DNA of 47,119 bases, from positions 1-47,119 of the forward strand of contig CACECO010000010.1 of assembly GCA_902558075.1 (NCBI GenBank), in the 5' to 3' direction. A model generated the notes under the pieces. That model ran no database searches. It saw only the letters and a list, made by a program, of their open reading frames with translations, and was not told the DNA's origin. The DNA is from an uncultured Litorivicinus sp. GTDB lineage: Bacteria > Pseudomonadota > Gammaproteobacteria > Pseudomonadales > Litorivicinaceae. Shown here one piece after another: positions 24,743-32,752 of the stretch (the first letter of the stretch is position 1; each line of letters begins with the position of its first letter). The position numbers and the translations under genes are program-made.

Positions 24743-25933
24743 ATGATCACGTGGACTGCATTTCTGGTTAATTTATTGATTTTGGGATGTTGGACAGTTG
24801 CGGTGTTCAGTGTTCATTTCGAAAGCCAAGAGCCTCTAACCTTTCGCAGAGGGTTAATTGCAATAGCTCTTCTACTACCTCCAACCCTTGCTGTGATTGC
24901 TCTGTGGGCTTCTCAATTGAGAGCGAAATTTCACGAATCAAAATTTACCAACGCCTTCAGTAATGTTTTTACCGGCTTGAGATCCTTCCTGCCTTATGGA
25001 TCTGCTGTGGCTTTGGTATCAACAGCGGTTATGCTGATAGTGATAACTGCTGAACAACAAACTCAGCAACCGCTCGATCTTCAAAACCCAAATATTGCAT
25101 GGCACATAGCTGACGAATTACACCCGCAATGCTTGCATCGATTAATTGTTGAGGAGGGTGATTCAGTCCCAATTGATTTGACCGAATGCCAAGCTGAATT
25201 CGCAAGTCTAGACGTTAAATCAGCGATCTTCGAATCGCTTTGGGATGATCGTAAACTGCCAAGGCGTTATTCATCCGGTGAATCAGGTTCTTTCTATTTT
25301 GAAGTTGCTGATGCCTCTCCCAGTGAAGGCTCTGAGGTCATGGTAGTAGTCAATAGCAATCGCCAGTTTGGTGAGTCGCAAATAAGAGGTGCAATTTCAT
25401 TAGTAAAGATCAAGCAAGTTGAGAACAAGCTGTATACAGAGCTTCTAACGAGCATCAATCTTGGAAATCAATGCCATGATGGCTTTCCTCAGTATATGGC
25501 TTCGACCAGTGAAAAAGTAATCTATGCAACTGCGGCGACACCGTGGCGATTATTGAATCCAACGAACTCGTTGACGTGGCATAACTTTGCAATGTTTGAC
25601 GATGATTATTCAACTACCCAATTCAGCGACGATCTGTTTGGAGGATGGTTGCCAGATCGGGATGTGGCGAATGGTATTGACCAATGCGATGGATATGTCA
25701 TTCGGTCACTTAATTTTCAGACTGGGCAAACTGATGTAATTGGAGTGATGGTGGAGCCTACGATTTGGTCTAGTAAAGACAGTGCCAAGCAAGCAAGATG
25801 TCTACAAACCGTGAAACTCGAACCAGACCAGAAAAAGTCGTGGGAAGACTCTCAGTTATTGAGTTACTCGATTGAAGATTGGAACAGCAAATTAGCTGAG
25901 TTTGAGAGAGCATGCGTTGGGATGCACATCTGA
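24743..25933 (+). CDS. Membrane-anchored protein of unknown function
   Basis: The 396-residue protein has three N-terminal hydrophobic segments: MITWTAFLVNLLILGCW, LIAIALLLPPTLAVIALW near residue 37, and ALVSTAVMLIVITA near residue 90. A periplasmic domain of about 290 residues follows, rich in acidic residues and with a few cysteines (HPQCLHR, NQCHDGF, DQCDGY). ATG 24743 is preferred because GAGGAG lies 7 nt before it; the ATG at 24737 is too close. No family recognised. It ends 42 nt before a convergent gene. Confidence 0.65.
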   Translation: MITWTAFLVNLLILGCWTVAVFSVHFESQEPLTFRRGLIAIALLLPPTLAVIALWASQLRAKFHESKFTNAFSNVFTGLRSFLPYGSAVALVSTAVMLIVITAEQQTQQPLDLQNPNIAWHIADELHPQCLHRLIVEEGDSVPIDLTECQAEFASLDVKSAIFESLWDDRKLPRRYSSGESGSFYFEVADASPSEGSEVMVVVNSNRQFGESQIRGAISLVKIKQVENKLYTELLTSINLGNQCHDGFPQYMASTSEKVIYATAATPWRLLNPTNSLTWHNFAMFDDDYSTTQFSDDLFGGWLPDRDVANGIDQCDGYVIRSLNFQTGQTDVIGVMVEPTIWSSKDSAKQARCLQTVKLEPDQKKSWEDSQLLSYSIEDWNSKLAEFERACVGMHI

Positions 25934-25975
25934 CTACAGAAACATGATTTCTTTTAATAATCCTTATCCAAATCT

Positions 25976-26245
25976 TCAGCTTTGTTGATTCACTACAATT
26001 TCAGTGCACTGCAGTTTTTCGGTACCTTTATAAGCAGGCCTTTCCAACCAGATATATCCGTTATATTTATTGGACTTTACAGCGTACTCTGGCGTGAGTC
26101 CTTTCATAAATCCATCGACGAGAACATTTTGGCATTCTTGTCTACTTGAAAAACTTTGCCCCGGAAAAGCTTCTAGAGTTTGACTTGCACCGGAATAGAG
26201 GATGCCGTTATCAAATGAAGCTGTAACAAAAAGAATTATCCACAT
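25976..26245 (-). CDS. Small exported protein of unknown function
   Basis: The 89-residue protein begins with a hydrophobic MWIILFVTASF that can act as a short signal peptide. It has three cysteines (RQECQNV, LQCTEI) that could form a disulfide. The mature part includes PGQSFSSRQECQNVLVDGFM, a pattern seen in small secreted or periplasmic proteins. No family recognised. It is the last gene of a leftward group of three beginning at 27522. Confidence 0.5.
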   Translation of the reverse strand: MWIILFVTASFDNGILYSGASQTLEAFPGQSFSSRQECQNVLVDGFMKGLTPEYAVKSNKYNGYIWLERPAYKGTEKLQCTEIVVNQQS

Positions 26246-26298
26246 AAGCTCGCCATCTTTTTTGTTCGTATAGTATTGGGATATTACCTTCTGTTCAG

Positions 26299-27240
26299 TC
26301 AGTTCTCTAATAACTGAGTAGCTTTTTCATCAAGCTCACCACGGAAATCTCTTAGTTGCTCGAGGAAGTGTTGGAATGAGCTACTGTTTTCAATATCAAA
26401 GGTAGCCGAAAAATCGCCCGTACTGAAAAGTACCTTGATGATTTCGGTATTCGATTTACCCTCATGCGTCTCTTCATAAATATCGTAGTCCATTGATCCC
26501 TCAGAGACTGTCCAGATGTAGTACTCCGGTGCCTCGTCGATATCAACAATCACGTGAACATCCTTACCTTTATGGCTCGAGGTTGTGGTGGAAAACAAGA
26601 ATCCATAATCGTAATCATAATTATAATTGGACGCCTTACCCTCAAATATTTCATCCCAGACACGCTGATCTAACTCTTTACCTGTTGGAATATTGTCTGC
26701 TCCGAAACTCAATACTATCGACATATGTGCAAGTCCACGCTCTGTAACTGTCTCGCCGCCCCATTCGAATCTATGGAGACGTTTGGAGAAAGATGTCGTT
26801 TCATAAAAATCTATTTCGATATCAAGATCTTGTTCATTAGCTCGCATGGAAGTGGCGAACTGCTTTGCTAACAATTCAATCTCGGCTTTTGTGTATTCTG
26901 GAATACCATTTCTAACTGTTTCTAGCTCTTCGTCCGCTTGTTTCTGCGAATCGTTTAAAAGCGCTGATATGCCTTGAGATTTGGCAGCTACTTGTAAACA
27001 GTTATCTAAAGAGAACAGCAGGGAATCTTTTTCGGATAATAGTTTTGTCTCGAGCCAGTCGGCATCACTTTTTCTCAGGTGATAAATTAGGTTGGGGACG
27101 ATACTGTCAGTTGCATCAAAGTCAGCATTGGATTCATCAACACCGGCAAAGTTAAGAATGTTTATTGCTCGGTCGATGAGATGCTTCGTGAGTTCAACAT
27201 CATCTTCAGAGATATCCTCAGCATCGGATAACAAAAACAT
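26299..27240 (-). CDS. Acidic cytosolic protein of unknown function
   Basis: The 313-residue protein is strongly acidic (for example AEDISEDDVELTKHLIDRA near the start) and largely helical in its first half. It then has a beta-rich part around KDVHVIVDIDEAPEYYIWT and a helical end. There is no signal peptide or membrane segment. It starts directly after the stop of the upstream gene (27241), so the two are coupled. I do not recognise the family; it may work with its membrane-bound neighbour. Confidence 0.55.
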   Translation of the reverse strand: MFLLSDAEDISEDDVELTKHLIDRAINILNFAGVDESNADFDATDSIVPNLIYHLRKSDADWLETKLLSEKDSLLFSLDNCLQVAAKSQGISALLNDSQKQADEELETVRNGIPEYTKAEIELLAKQFATSMRANEQDLDIEIDFYETTSFSKRLHRFEWGGETVTERGLAHMSIVLSFGADNIPTGKELDQRVWDEIFEGKASNYNYDYDYGFLFSTTTSSHKGKDVHVIVDIDEAPEYYIWTVSEGSMDYDIYEETHEGKSNTEIIKVLFSTGDFSATFDIENSSSFQHFLEQLRDFRGELDEKATQLLEN

Positions 27241-27522
27241 TCAGGCGTTTATGCATTGTTCGTCGTGTGGCGGATCCTCTTCATCCCATTCACCGCCCAT
27301 AAGAAAACTCTTCAGCTCCTCTCCCGTCTCTTCGTTACGAGGGGCTCTGTAGCGATCTTTGGTAGTGAAAAATGTTGTCCAAATCGCCCATATTAAGATG
27401 ACCGCCCCGATCGACAGAGTGATGGGCCAGAACAGGATTGCTAAGATTCCCCAGATAATTTTTCCGAACACGAAGACAGCCTCGATGTAATCTATTTGTT
27501 TACACTTTACGAGGCTAGACAA
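27241..27522 (-). CDS. Small membrane protein with acidic tail
   Basis: The 93-residue protein starts at TTG 27522. It has two membrane helices (VFVFGKIIWGILAILFWPI and LSIGAVILIWAIWTTFF) and a hydrophilic, acidic C-terminal tail (GGEWDEEDPPHDEQC). It is divergent from the XRE regulator gene, with only 74 nt between the starts. That interval holds a dyad that could control both directions. It is coupled to the acidic 313-residue protein. Function unknown. Confidence 0.55.
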   Translation of the reverse strand: MSSLVKCKQIDYIEAVFVFGKIIWGILAILFWPITLSIGAVILIWAIWTTFFTTKDRYRAPRNEETGEELKSFLMGGEWDEEDPPHDEQCINA

Positions 27523-27525
27523 AGA

Positions 27526-27567
27526 GTGTCAACTGTCAATTGACACTTTTACATTCTAGCCTATACT
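27526..27567 (+). promoter_or_regulatory. Promoter with operator dyad of the XRE-ImmA operon
   Basis: TTGACA (27540-27545) and TATACT (27562-27567) are 16 nt apart, an excellent sigma-70 match. A 7-bp perfect inverted repeat, gtgtcaa (27526-27532) and ttgacac (27540-27546), with 7-nt spacer, covers the -35 box. A helix-turn-helix repressor bound there would block transcription, so autoregulation by the downstream XRE protein is likely. Confidence 0.7.
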
Positions 27568-27596
27568 GTGAGTGTTCAGAGTATTGAGAAATTCAA

Positions 27597-27938
27597 ATGA
27601 CATCAAAACTAGGTGATAAAATTAAATCTCTGCGTGAAGAGCGAAAAGTTGGGGTTAGGGAGCTTGGTCGCTTAGTAGATGTGAGTGCAATGCATATTTC
27701 AAATATTGAAAAAGGAAAATCATCAGCAAGTGCTGAGATTATTCAAAAGATTGCTGAAGCACTCAACACAAACCCGGACGAACTGCTTGCATTGGCTGAT
27801 CAAGTAGCGCCAGATGTCGCTGACGTTATCAACGGTAATTCCCAAGCTGTACCAAGTTTTCTCAGGGCAGCCAAAGACCTTTCACCAGAACAATGGGCTG
27901 ATCTGATGCAGCAGGTTGAGCAAATGAAGAAGTCCTGA
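27597..27938 (+). CDS. XRE-family helix-turn-helix repressor
   Basis: The 113-residue protein has a complete HTH_3 domain in residues 5-62: LGDKIKSLREERKVGVRELG, VSAMHISNIEKGKSSAS and IIQKIAEALNTNPDELL. A short C-terminal region follows (PSFLRAAKDLSPEQWADLM). Its stop overlaps the ATG of the ImmA/IrrE gene (TGATG at 27936-27940). This is the classic pair in which the protease cleaves or derepresses the regulator. The dyad over its own promoter is the probable operator. Confidence 0.9.
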   Translation: MTSKLGDKIKSLREERKVGVRELGRLVDVSAMHISNIEKGKSSASAEIIQKIAEALNTNPDELLALADQVAPDVADVINGNSQAVPSFLRAAKDLSPEQWADLMQQVEQMKKS

Positions 27939-28642
27939 TGCTGTCCGATCACACAGTTAAAACTATTTACGACGATCTAATCGAGGAAGCAGCGGAGAGT
28001 CTTCTCGAGCGTTATGAGGAGTTTTCTGGAAAGAATATTTCGCCAGTGCCGGTTGAGTCGATAGCCGAGCACCTACTTGGGTATACCCTCGAGATTACTG
28101 ATGAGGGTCTGTTTTCGGATCCTAATTTCTTAGGTGGGATTTCTTTCGAAGCCAATACAATTTTTGTGAATGCATCGGTTGAAACGCATGAGGGTAGGTA
28201 CACATTCACAGTAGCTCATGAGATTGGTCATCATGTGTTGCATAAGGATTTGTTCGAATCTCAGGTGGTCGATCAATCGAAAATCTTGTGTAGAGAGCAA
28301 AAGAAAAAACCCTTGATTGAGCGACAGGCGGATCGATTTGCAGCAGCATTGATGATGCCAAGGGAGATTCTTCTCAAATGTAATTCAGTCACGAAGCAGC
28401 GACGAATTCCTAAAACGCTCCCACAAGCTATTGGTCTGGCGAATTCACTCAAAGCTGAGTGTGGTTTTTCTAATGTGTCTTTGTCAGCTCTGGTGAATCG
28501 GCTTAAAGATCTCTCGTTAATTAGTGATGAGATTCCATACCAGAGCGGGAATCGATGGAGAATGCGCCGCAGACCATCATGGAAATATTTACTCCTGAGT
28601 AATCTGAGACGCATCCTGTCATTCACGCATCGGTCGCAATAA
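27938..28642 (+). CDS. ImmA/IrrE-family metallopeptidase
   Basis: The 234-residue protein has the zinc-protease motif HEIGH at residues 94-98 (TVAHEIGHHVLH), with a downstream acidic ligand candidate in LIERQADRFAAALMMP. Relatives such as ImmA (ICEBs1) and IrrE (Deinococcus) cleave partner XRE repressors and switch on mobile-element or DNA-damage genes. The C-terminal part contains a winged-helix-like RRIPKTLPQAIGLANSL. It is coupled to the XRE gene by a 1-nt overlap and converges on the radical SAM gene, overlapping its end by 20 nt. Confidence 0.9.
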   Translation: MLSDHTVKTIYDDLIEEAAESLLERYEEFSGKNISPVPVESIAEHLLGYTLEITDEGLFSDPNFLGGISFEANTIFVNASVETHEGRYTFTVAHEIGHHVLHKDLFESQVVDQSKILCREQKKKPLIERQADRFAAALMMPREILLKCNSVTKQRRIPKTLPQAIGLANSLKAECGFSNVSLSALVNRLKDLSLISDEIPYQSGNRWRMRRRPSWKYLLLSNLRRILSFTHRSQ

Positions 28643-29402
28643 TCTCAGGCGAAACACACGAAACACCTTTATTAGCTTTGAGGCCGTACTTTTGGAGTCG
28701 AGACCTGACCTTTGGAAACTGCTTGATTCGCTCGATTTCTAGCGACTTGAGTATCCCCGGTGCGACTCCAGCAAGACGTCGTCTCACCTTTTCTACTCCA
28801 TCAGCATCAGAGAACGACGCCATTAGACAGGCATTGCACGAGACACCTTGTTCGATTAATAGGGATAGAGCCTTGTACGCCAAATCATACGCTTCAGGAT
28901 CAGCCCCAGTAAGTTTATGAAACTCCTCCTCACTAGCTCCTTTAATGGATACTCGGACATGAACTCTTTCATAGCCTGACAGGCGTTTAGCTATTGATGG
29001 ATCTGCGCCGATATTCAGTCCGTTAGTTTCGAGGATGTATATGAACTCGCTGTTTTCAACGAGGTCGAGCAATTCGAACAGATGATCAAGACCAATCGTT
29101 CCCTCTGATGCAGATGCTGAGATCAACGTATGTCCGTATTTTCGAGCCGAAGCTGTGAGACCATCAAACACCTCTTGGGGCGAGTAAAAGCGCCCCGTGT
29201 TCTTTGGATTCCAGACAGGCTGATCGCTGAAGCAGAATTTGCATCGGAGATTGCATCCCACCTCAGTAGCAGAGGTTGTACCTCCGTAAAAGCGGAGAGG
29301 TCGACCGAGCTGAACATATTTTCGTCGGTTTCCGTCAACCACGATGCGCTCTGTCTTTTCCGACAGAGCTATTGGATCGTATCCCTTATTTTTGCTCATC
29401 AT
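28623..29402 (-). CDS. Radical SAM protein coupled to DUF763
   Basis: The 259-residue protein carries the radical SAM cluster motif CNLRCKFC (Cys 50, 54, 57) after RFYGGTTSATEVG. It has a GGE-like glycine/acid region, an ETNGLNIG strand, and a conserved VRVSIKGASEEEFHKLTG. The N-terminal style resembles radical SAM proteins I remember from archaea. There is no SPASM domain, though Cys residues occur near the C-terminus (GVSCVSP). The start ATG (29402 or 29399) lies inside the DUF763 gene, a 17-nt overlap, so the two are coupled. The reaction is unknown. Confidence 0.85.
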   Translation of the reverse strand: MMSKNKGYDPIALSEKTERIVVDGNRRKYVQLGRPLRFYGGTTSATEVGCNLRCKFCFSDQPVWNPKNTGRFYSPQEVFDGLTASARKYGHTLISASASEGTIGLDHLFELLDLVENSEFIYILETNGLNIGADPSIAKRLSGYERVHVRVSIKGASEEEFHKLTGADPEAYDLAYKALSLLIEQGVSCNACLMASFSDADGVEKVRRRLAGVAPGILKSLEIERIKQFPKVRSRLQKYGLKANKGVSCVSPEIIATDA

Positions 29403-30627
29403 CTTTTCCGTAGAGCAGTTTGTTCTGTGTGTCCATCAGAGATCGTGTGACCCCTTTGATAACGTCACCCATGAACGTTTTGCCGCCATTTGCCTCAGAA
29501 TGATTCCATTCGGAGTCGATGAGCTCTTTGAGAAAATCGATCGGGACACCCTTAGTTTCACCATTAACAGCAACGTCATGAAGACGCTTCAGTGCATCCG
29601 ATTTATCTTTGTCGCCGAGCTTTGCATGACGGAGGCTGTCCTGCAGCATGTTCACCGCATCATCAAATGATTCAGTATCAATCGGGTGAGGGCGACCGTC
29701 CTTTCCACCGACAGCGAACGCAAATCGAGCAGGGTCCTTGAAGCGTGTAGCATCTCCGTGAATCACCTCACTGGCCATTGCTAGTGCTTTCAGAGTGCGT
29801 GGACCAACGCCATGCAAATCCAATAAGTCCTCAAAATTCTCGATATCTCTGTTGTACGCTAGCTCGAGAACAGAGGCCAAGCGAGCCATATTGATGTCTT
29901 CTTTGCGGACATCATGGCGATTAGGCAGTTCAGAGTCCCTGATTACTTCAGCGAGTTCTGATGGTTTCTCTTGAGTTAGAGCCACCATATGCTGCTGAAG
30001 CGTCTCAGCATCTGCATCCACGAGATTGAGAATGGACTGATCCTCGATGCCAGCAATACCCTTGTGTGGTTCATTCGTGAATGAACGTACCTCAGGCGAG
30101 TGCCAATGGTATCGACGTGCTCGACGTGAGTTTTTGTTGAGACCTTGTTGGATCGCTGTCCATTCACCTTCATCAGACAGCAGAAAATATTGTTGATAGA
30201 GGTCGAAACCGTCCTGAATAGCGTTCCCATCGATTCGTCGGGCGAGTCGACACGAGCGTGCAAGTGGCTTCATATCGAGATCATGGGTGTGGGATACACG
30301 GCTGATCTGGCCATTGAGACCTTGAATGGCTTTTCCTTTGCCTCCTAGGATGTAGAGTCCTAGATCTTTGGCTCGTGGGTTCAGTTTGCTACGGAGAGCG
30401 CCTAAAACCGTGGTGGTGACGCCTGAGCTATTCCAATGCATCCCCATGACCGCTCCCAGCGCTTGGAACCAATTCGGATCCGACATTCGGGTCAACACTT
30501 CCGATTTGCCGTAATTATCGACGATCGACTCAACGAGAGCTTCTCCCATATTTGCCATGCGATCAGTGAGAAATGAAGGGACTTTTCCAAAGTGGAGTGG
30601 CATCCCAATAGAACCAGCATGAATCAT
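29386..30627 (-). CDS. DUF763 family protein with helix-hairpin-helix
   Basis: The 413-residue protein matches the DUF763 family from residue 1. It reads GSIGMPLHFGKVPSFLTDRM, SDPNWFQALGAVMGMHWNSS, GVTTTVLGALRSKL, LYILGGKGKAIQGL, and later IQQGLNKNSRRARRYHWHSP. A helix-hairpin-helix element (LHGVGPRTLKALAMA) near residue 272 suggests DNA binding. The family is scattered in archaea and bacteria and has no established function that I know. The start is ATG 30627, behind GAGGAG; the frame open further upstream crosses the operator region and is not coding. It is transcribed from the divergent operator region at 30664-30711. Confidence 0.88.
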   Translation of the reverse strand: MIHAGSIGMPLHFGKVPSFLTDRMANMGEALVESIVDNYGKSEVLTRMSDPNWFQALGAVMGMHWNSSGVTTTVLGALRSKLNPRAKDLGLYILGGKGKAIQGLNGQISRVSHTHDLDMKPLARSCRLARRIDGNAIQDGFDLYQQYFLLSDEGEWTAIQQGLNKNSRRARRYHWHSPEVRSFTNEPHKGIAGIEDQSILNLVDADAETLQQHMVALTQEKPSELAEVIRDSELPNRHDVRKEDINMARLASVLELAYNRDIENFEDLLDLHGVGPRTLKALAMASEVIHGDATRFKDPARFAFAVGGKDGRPHPIDTESFDDAVNMLQDSLRHAKLGDKDKSDALKRLHDVAVNGETKGVPIDFLKELIDSEWNHSEANGGKTFMGDVIKGVTRSLMDTQNKLLYGKDDEQK

Positions 30628-30663
30628 CGTTTTTCTCCTCTGTAAAGTGACGATGTACATATA

Positions 30664-30711
30664 CTGTAAACATACAGTTGACAAATTGTAAAGCGTACAT
30701 TTACAATTTGT
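30664..30711. promoter_or_regulatory. Divergent promoter with two dyads, one perfect 12-bp inverted repeat
   Basis: acaaattgtaaa (30681-30692) and tttacaatttgt (30700-30711) form a perfect 12-bp inverted repeat with a 7-nt spacer. It overlaps a rightward promoter, TTGACA (30678-30683) and TACAAT (30702-30707). A second dyad, ctgta/tacag (30664-30677), lies on the DUF763 side near its probable -10 (gtatat on the minus strand). The layout implies that one dimeric repressor controls both the DUF763-radical SAM unit and the rightward operon. The nearby XRE protein is the first candidate. Confidence 0.72.
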
Positions 30712-30748
30712 TTTGACAGGTCGAGGTGACCTGAATGAGGAGAGAGAA

Positions 30749-30934
30749 ATGATGTTGATTCTGGAAACACTGGGGCTGGAAACTCTTTTCGGTTTGATTT
30801 GTGTGATGGTTTTGGCCGTAGTGATGCTGGTCTTAGGAATGACAATTGATCTAGTGAAATTAGTCCGCAACCCATACCGTCGACAGCGTTTGAGCCGCAT
30901 CATGATCATAAAAGCTGGGTATTCACTAGGTTAA
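30749..30934 (+). CDS. Small single-pass membrane protein
   Basis: From ATG 30749 (or 30752), after GAGGAGAG, a protein of about 61 residues is encoded. It has a strong membrane helix (LFGLICVMVLAVVMLVLGM) and a basic cytosolic tail (LVRNPYRRQRLSR). It is the first gene behind the dyad-containing promoter and precedes the barrel protein by 16 nt. No family recognised. Confidence 0.55.
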   Translation: MMLILETLGLETLFGLICVMVLAVVMLVLGMTIDLVKLVRNPYRRQRLSRIMIIKAGYSLG

Positions 30935-30950
30935 GTGGGTGGAACTGTTT

Positions 30951-32009
30951 ATGAGCCGCTATTACAAGCAAATTGAAAAGTTCCTGAGGCAAGAGACCTT
31001 CAATGGATTCACCGAGAAAGATCTTTTCATCAAGAACTTTATGCCAAAGGCATGGGGCCAGGACATCGCAGCGCTATCCAATATGGCTGAAGCGCTTCGA
31101 AACACGAAAAACGACAATAATTTCAGAAGTCCTTCTCGTGCACTGCGTAGTGAAAAGATTTTCCTGATCGAGCGGGTTGTGCATTTTGCGATTCATCCGA
31201 AAGTAAATCCTTGGAAGAAAGACATCACCAAAGTGACGGACTTCAACCACTACGGTTACTATCTCGAGCACCTGAATATCATCCTAGGTTGTTACCAAGA
31301 TATTGCGGGTGACGAGTATCTAGGACTCAACACGAGGATCACTGAATATCTGCGGAATGAATCATTAGCTCAAAAGAACGCCCATGCTCGCTTGATACCA
31401 CATGTCAAAATGCGATGGGCTGCTGATCAAGCGGCAATCATCTATTCACTGTGGTTGTACGACCGAAATAACGGTACCGAATATCATGTTGAACCAAAAA
31501 ATAGATGGATTGAGTACATGGAAACCCATGGGAAGCACCCTGAAACAGGCATGTACATCACTGAAGTGATGGGCGTGAAAGAGTATTCAAATCAGCCTCG
31601 TGGATGCTCTCACGCTTACATGTGCTACTACATGGAGCATTTTGATAGCGTACACGGTCAAGCGCAGTGGGAATTATTCAAGAAGCACATGATGGTTGAT
31701 GGTTATGTCCTGTCAGGGTTTCGAGAATATCTTCCTGGATATAAAGGAAAATGGACCCCTGATTCCGGTCCGATAATATTCGGGCTTGGGGTAGCTGCAA
31801 CTGGCCTAGCTTTAAAGCCTATGCAGGTTTGGGGTGAATATTGGCAAGGTCGCATGCATTCTGTTCGAAATGCTGTGCAACTGGGAATGCGTTTATGCTC
31901 TCTGCTCAGATTTGTTCCAGGTCTTGGACGGTTCGCAATGATTGGGGATGACCTACTAGCCAATTCAATTATGCTTGCAGCAGAGACAACGGAGCAGAAG
32001 TATGTTTGA
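30951..32009 (+). CDS. Alpha/alpha-barrel protein, linalool dehydratase/isomerase-like
   Basis: From ATG 30951 the protein has 352 residues (GTG 30939 is an alternative start). It is helical throughout. Its end carries the stretch QPRGCSHAYMCYYMEHFD, then GYVLSGFREYLPGYKGKW and DSGPIIFGLGVAATGLAL. This resembles the (alpha/alpha)6-barrel family that includes linalool dehydratase/isomerase, where an Asp and Cys/His residues around such motifs line the active site. The similarity is from memory and distant, so the activity is uncertain. The last hydrophobic segment could bind membranes. It overlaps the next gene by 8 nt. Confidence 0.5.
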   Translation: MSRYYKQIEKFLRQETFNGFTEKDLFIKNFMPKAWGQDIAALSNMAEALRNTKNDNNFRSPSRALRSEKIFLIERVVHFAIHPKVNPWKKDITKVTDFNHYGYYLEHLNIILGCYQDIAGDEYLGLNTRITEYLRNESLAQKNAHARLIPHVKMRWAADQAAIIYSLWLYDRNNGTEYHVEPKNRWIEYMETHGKHPETGMYITEVMGVKEYSNQPRGCSHAYMCYYMEHFDSVHGQAQWELFKKHMMVDGYVLSGFREYLPGYKGKWTPDSGPIIFGLGVAATGLALKPMQVWGEYWQGRMHSVRNAVQLGMRLCSLLRFVPGLGRFAMIGDDLLANSIMLAAETTEQKYV

Positions 32010-32667
32010 CACAGGCGCACTAATTCGAAAATTAATGCTCGCAATAGTCCCTATGTTGATAACAATCTCGACAGCGCAGTCCGCAGAATTACCCCCTGGC
32101 TTTGTGGAAGTTCCGAAAAAAATTGTAAAGCCTAAAGGTTTCCCGTCTACGGATTACGAAAAGGGACAACTTAACAATAAGAAATTGAAAAGTGCAGGTT
32201 CAATCAGCTTCGATATCACAATCGCTGAGTTAGAAGAGCTTGGCTTCAAGTGCAAGCCAACCACTTCAGGCGAGAGGAACTACTGCAGAACTCCAGATGC
32301 CACTGCGTATACATTGTTGGGTAGACCGGCCAAGGTCAATGTTGCTCTTTACCAAGGACTGGTAGATTTCGTGGAATACACGATTCCGGCTACCCATGGG
32401 GAGGTGAAGGAGGCGTTGACTAGCGTTTATGGTATGCCATTCAAGCGTATAGCGTATCGAGGCGAGCCGCTAGAGTCGGAAAGACAGTATATCGCTTGGA
32501 TATTTTCGGATGGAGCCGTGGTTGACATTTATTTTGATGAACCGAATCGTGCAGTCGATGTGGGTTTTCATACGCCCTTGTACACAGCCCGAGAGTATGA
32601 ACAGCAGTTTGCTGAATTTGGTTTGGAACCGTTCGGTCTTGACGCATTAGATATCAGCGATCTTTAA
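32002..32667 (+). CDS. Exported protein of unknown function
   Basis: The 221-residue protein begins at ATG 32002 with a signal peptide (KLMLAIVPMLITISTAQSA) cleaved before ELPPGF. The mature part has two cysteines (FKCKPTTSGERNYC) and a beta-rich middle. It is translationally coupled to the barrel protein (8-nt overlap), so an exported product is made together with a cytosolic or membrane-associated barrel. No family recognised. Confidence 0.6.
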   Translation: MFDTGALIRKLMLAIVPMLITISTAQSAELPPGFVEVPKKIVKPKGFPSTDYEKGQLNNKKLKSAGSISFDITIAELEELGFKCKPTTSGERNYCRTPDATAYTLLGRPAKVNVALYQGLVDFVEYTIPATHGEVKEALTSVYGMPFKRIAYRGEPLESERQYIAWIFSDGAVVDIYFDEPNRAVDVGFHTPLYTAREYEQQFAEFGLEPFGLDALDISDL

Positions 32668-32752
32668 AATTTATGACTGTGCTTGCGGATGAAAAGTACG
32701 CTATCGCTACTTTCCCATAGCTTTAACTTGGTCATCGAGCCGAGGCCTGAAA

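Noticed and set aside
30661-30680. LexA box at the DUF763 promoter
   Set aside because: The ctg...cag pair is separated by 8 nt, while the gammaproteobacterial LexA box needs 10; it is better seen as a different dyad.
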